Below, piece by piece: positions 61,838 through 64,000 of a stretch of 64,000 nucleotides of DNA. A program made the position numbers and the translations under genes. How positions within the stretch are numbered: the stretch's first letter is position 1; every line of letters begins with the position of its first letter. The stretch spans positions 224,592 to 288,591 of the forward strand of contig CAYRNY010000003.1 of NCBI GenBank assembly GCA_964425755.1, in the 5' to 3' direction. This DNA comes from CAYRNY01 sp964425755. GTDB lineage: Bacteria; Chloroflexota; Anaerolineae; Aggregatilineales; Aggregatilineaceae. The notes below the pieces were generated by a model, which ran no database searches, was not told the origin of the DNA, and saw nothing but the letters and a program-made list of their open reading frames with translations.

Positions 61838-61884
61838 CGGGCGTTCTCCTTTGGGGACGGCTCACTATAGCATCTTGTACATGT

Positions 61885-61914
61885 ATCATACGCTCGTTTG
61901 TAAAATTGCGGCAA
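61885..61914 (-). promoter_or_regulatory. Candidate promoter of the NHLP-like gene
   Basis: On the minus strand TTGCCG (61909-61914), 18 bases, TATGAT (61885-61890), about 40 bases before the ATG. A plus-strand TTGCGG (61906-61911), 18 bases, TATATT (61930-61935) overlaps it. No other gene is visible in the 61838-62169 gap. Confidence 0.4.
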
Positions 61915-62169
61915 CTCTATGGGGTTGATTATATTAGGAGTTATGCGGTCTTCAGCGTTCAGTTGACGCGCAGCGAAGCGTATTGCTGCCGGCAAGCGGC
62001 GAGTGATGGCTTGCTGTGTGCATAGCGCATATGTCGTTTGCCAGGTCATGCCCGTTTTGTGAGCGACGTAGCGCGTGTATCAGTTGTAGACTGTGTACAA
62101 GACTTGCATCAAGAAGTTGATCCCATCGGGGTTATATTCGCTGTTGCTGCAGGGGGCGCGTGGATTGAT

Positions 62170-63069
62170 ATGAGGGGCAAACGCTCACGACAGGCCAGCC
62201 TTCGAGTGGGGATAGTCGTCGTTGTCGTCGTCGGCACGTTGCTGGCTCCGTGCGTTGCCGGTGCGGGGCCAACCGTACGCGCGCTGCAGCCGTTCGGCTG
62301 TGAAGCGCTGGACGCTGCGGAACGGCTGGCATGGTGTGTGCCAGAAGACGATGATGCTCCGTTGCGGCCTCCCACCGGACAATCACCGCGCGGTTTCACC
62401 GATTTGGCGAATCCGGCGGTCGGGCGCACGCTGCAAGGTACCGAATCTGATCCGTTAGCCGCTTTCTCGCAGCGCCCGTTTGTCCCGTTTATTATTCCTG
62501 AAGGCGGGCTGTTCCTTGACCCCCTGCACGGCAGCCCGCATTATGGAATCGATTATGCCAATCCAGGCGATTATCTCAACGGCGATATCACATATTTTCG
62601 CCCGATCGGGCCGGGATATGTCACGGCACGCTCCACCTGTGTGCCGTGCTATGTGGACGGCGACTCGGCAGGGCGCGTACTGGTGACATGGCCGCGCTAT
62701 AACTTCGGATGGGGGAATCTGGTGCTGGTCGAAACGCCGTTTACCTCGGACGTGTCGATCTACGTGTTATACGCGCACCTCGCGCGCGATTTCGTCTCCC
62801 TGGGGGATTACGTCACGCCGGATGACGTGATCGGCGTGGTGGGGACGACAGGCTATTCCCAGACGTTCCACCTGCACGTGGAGATTCGCTTTGGCCCGCC
62901 AGGGCGTTTTTGGAACGCGGATTTCAGCCAGTGGGCGACGCTGGATCGGTGGATGGCGACGATGTTCATCAACCCGGCCTATTTGATCCTGCCGGAAAGC
63001 CATCCTGCATTTCTGACAGCGCTCAACGAATGGCTAGCGTTGCAGCCGCCTTCGAGCGCGATCCCTTAA
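62170..63069 (+). CDS. M23 family metallopeptidase, secreted
   Basis: 299 residues. An N-terminal signal (about 10-30, hydrophobic run VGIVVVVVVGTLLAP) is followed by a linker and an M23/LytM domain. The zinc ligands appear in HYGIDYA (His and Asp) and HLHVEIRF (His-x-His). The extra Cys pair CVPC is just before the core. It should cut peptidoglycan cross-bridges or act as an activator. ATG 62170 fits the signal; the frame is open further upstream but is not protein-like. Ribosome site weak. Confidence 0.85.
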   Translation: MRGKRSRQASLRVGIVVVVVVGTLLAPCVAGAGPTVRALQPFGCEALDAAERLAWCVPEDDDAPLRPPTGQSPRGFTDLANPAVGRTLQGTESDPLAAFSQRPFVPFIIPEGGLFLDPLHGSPHYGIDYANPGDYLNGDITYFRPIGPGYVTARSTCVPCYVDGDSAGRVLVTWPRYNFGWGNLVLVETPFTSDVSIYVLYAHLARDFVSLGDYVTPDDVIGVVGTTGYSQTFHLHVEIRFGPPGRFWNADFSQWATLDRWMATMFINPAYLILPESHPAFLTALNEWLALQPPSSAIP

Positions 63070-63070
63070 C

Positions 63071-63086
63071 CCGGCTGGATAGCCGG
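63071..63086 (+). terminator. Small GC hairpin after the M23 gene
   Basis: CCGGCT (63071-63076) pairs with AGCCGG (63081-63086), 4-base loop, no T run. Terminator role uncertain. Confidence 0.35.
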
Positions 63087-63119
63087 AGCGGGCGCGGTGC
63101 TCAGCGTGTTCGCGGAGTG

Positions 63120-63800
63120 TCACCCTCTGTCACCTGGTTTCGCGCGCCGTTGGACGAACGAGTAAAAGGGATATGCCAGCTCCGCTGGATCGGCGGAGCC
63201 GGCCTCTAGCGCCGCGCGGTTGGCGCTTTCGAAGTCTTGATGCATGCGTTCGACCATTTCGAGCTGGTTGTCGGAAGGCTCCAGCGAGAACAGGGCGATC
63301 AGGGTTGTGTAGCTACCCGGCACAAAGCACAGCCATTGGCCGTTTTCCATCTCTGTGCTGCGCATCCCGGCGCGGAAAATCTCCGCGGCTGCCGACCGGT
63401 AGCTGCTTAACATCGGCACGATTAAATCCGGCTCGATCGCGAATTCCCCTAGCGTCTCGATTGGCATCCCGCTCTTGTTGTCATAGACGCTCATACCGAC
63501 CGCTTTTGCAGTCAAACGTTTCTTGATCAGGAACGTGTCTTCGGACTCCTGCGCCTGTAGCGCGTTCTGCCAGTTGTCGGGATCGGACTCCGTGAGGTGT
63601 TGCGTGACGGTCATAATCTGGCGCTGATAGCGATCGTAAAGATGGTGGAACTGGGTACGGTTGATCTCGCCATTAGCGAACTCTTGCACCAGCTTGCTCA
63701 TTTTCTGGTGCACTTGCTCGATAAACTGCCGTCCCTGGCGCACTTCACGCGGGACGTTGATATTGCCATTGCCTGGCATTGTATTGGGATCGTCACCCAT
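63120..63800 (-). CDS. Hypothetical protein
   Basis: 226 residues that I do not recognise. The N-terminal 110 residues are helical and charged; the C-terminal half has strands (GEFAIEPDLIVPMLS, QWLCFVPGSYTTLIALFSLE) that vaguely recall a Roadblock or GAF-like sensor fold, but I would not assign it. No signal peptide or membrane helix. AGGAG lies 10 bases before the ATG at 63800. It looks real from codon use. Confidence 0.65.
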   Translation of the reverse strand: MGDDPNTMPGNGNINVPREVRQGRQFIEQVHQKMSKLVQEFANGEINRTQFHHLYDRYQRQIMTVTQHLTESDPDNWQNALQAQESEDTFLIKKRLTAKAVGMSVYDNKSGMPIETLGEFAIEPDLIVPMLSSYRSAAAEIFRAGMRSTEMENGQWLCFVPGSYTTLIALFSLEPSDNQLEMVERMHQDFESANRAALEAGSADPAELAYPFYSFVQRRAKPGDRG

Positions 63801-63851
63801 AGCCTACGTGCTCCTGATTGATCGTCACCCATGCTCATTTACGCTGTCTCT

Positions 63852-63880
63852 ATTATAACGGAGGCGCTGCCGGGTGGAAA
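63852..63880 (-). promoter_or_regulatory. Candidate promoter of the gene at 63.1-63.8 kb
   Basis: On the minus strand a perfect TATAAT (63852-63857) with TTTCCA (63875-63880) 17 bases upstream. The -35 is weak. Confidence 0.4.
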
Positions 63881-64000
63881 CATGGATCGACAACGCGGGC
63901 AGGGATCGTCGCCCGGCATTAGGTCGGATCGTCTGCGAAATGTATGTAAATGACTGAAGTTATGCAGTTTTGAATGAAAGACGCTCTAGGGCTACGATAG

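Noticed and set aside
1..64000. CRISPR array, insertion sequence, prophage or integrated element
   Set aside because: No direct-repeat array, transposase, integrase or phage gene was seen, and composition is even along the window.

Overview
The window looks like a piece of a Chloroflexota chromosome, most likely from the Anaerolineae or Aggregatilineales side of the phylum. This is inferred from gene content: a large thioester alpha-2-macroglobulin, VanW and VIT/VWA proteins, a mevalonate-type isoprenoid locus, a fused SdhC/SdhD anchor and an NHLP-like small protein. The DNA is GC-rich, with conventional Shine-Dalgarno sites, frequent GTG or TTG starts and sigma70-type promoters. It is dense, ordinary chromosome. 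I see no insertion sequence, prophage, CRISPR array, rRNA or origin.

Layout: 1-5.5 kb holds a truncated membrane protein, a HAD phosphatase, pyruvate:ferredoxin oxidoreductase and a lone receiver protein. 5.6-20 kb holds the 1959-residue macroglobulin, nicotinate phosphoribosyltransferase, an M28-like protein that has lost its metal ligands, a VIT/VWA protein, proline dehydrogenase, a RmlC-type epimerase and an aldo/keto reductase. 20-24.3 kb holds a dihydroorotate dehydrogenase-like flavoprotein and a copper operon (csoR-copZ-copA) with a clear promoter and operator. 24.3-24.9 kb is an unexplained non-coding transcription unit. 24.9-34.4 kb holds recX-rny, an AIM24 protein, a DUF3267-type membrane protease, radA, a VanW/G5 protein, a DUF883-like protein, an EthD-YbaK fusion and tRNA-Arg(CCG). 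34.5-40.6 kb holds the isoprenoid genes (decarboxylase, GHMP kinase, prenyl synthase), a zinc ribbon-TIR protein and transketolase. 40.8-47.4 kb holds a cyclic-nucleotide-domain histidine kinase, a type I CoA-transferase whose subunits are split by two protease genes, and citrate synthase. 47.8-51.4 kb is a succinate dehydrogenase operon. 51.6-64 kb holds a deoxynucleoside kinase, two-component parts, a diacylglycerol-kinase-type protein, a long minus-strand gene cluster (ricT to a histidine kinase), a LysM lipoprotein, an NHLP/RiPP-leader-like small protein, an M23 peptidase and a hypothetical protein.

How the genes fit together: PFOR, citrate synthase and succinate dehydrogenase point to a central carbon metabolism that joins ferredoxin-linked pyruvate oxidation to the TCA cycle and respiration. 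The mevalonate-side genes plus prenyl synthase supply isoprenoids. The most interesting unexplained items are the non-coding unit at 24.4-24.9 kb, the NHLP-like gene at 61.5 kb, the zinc ribbon-TIR protein, the decayed M28 active site, the uncertain mevalonate pathway variant and several domain fusions.
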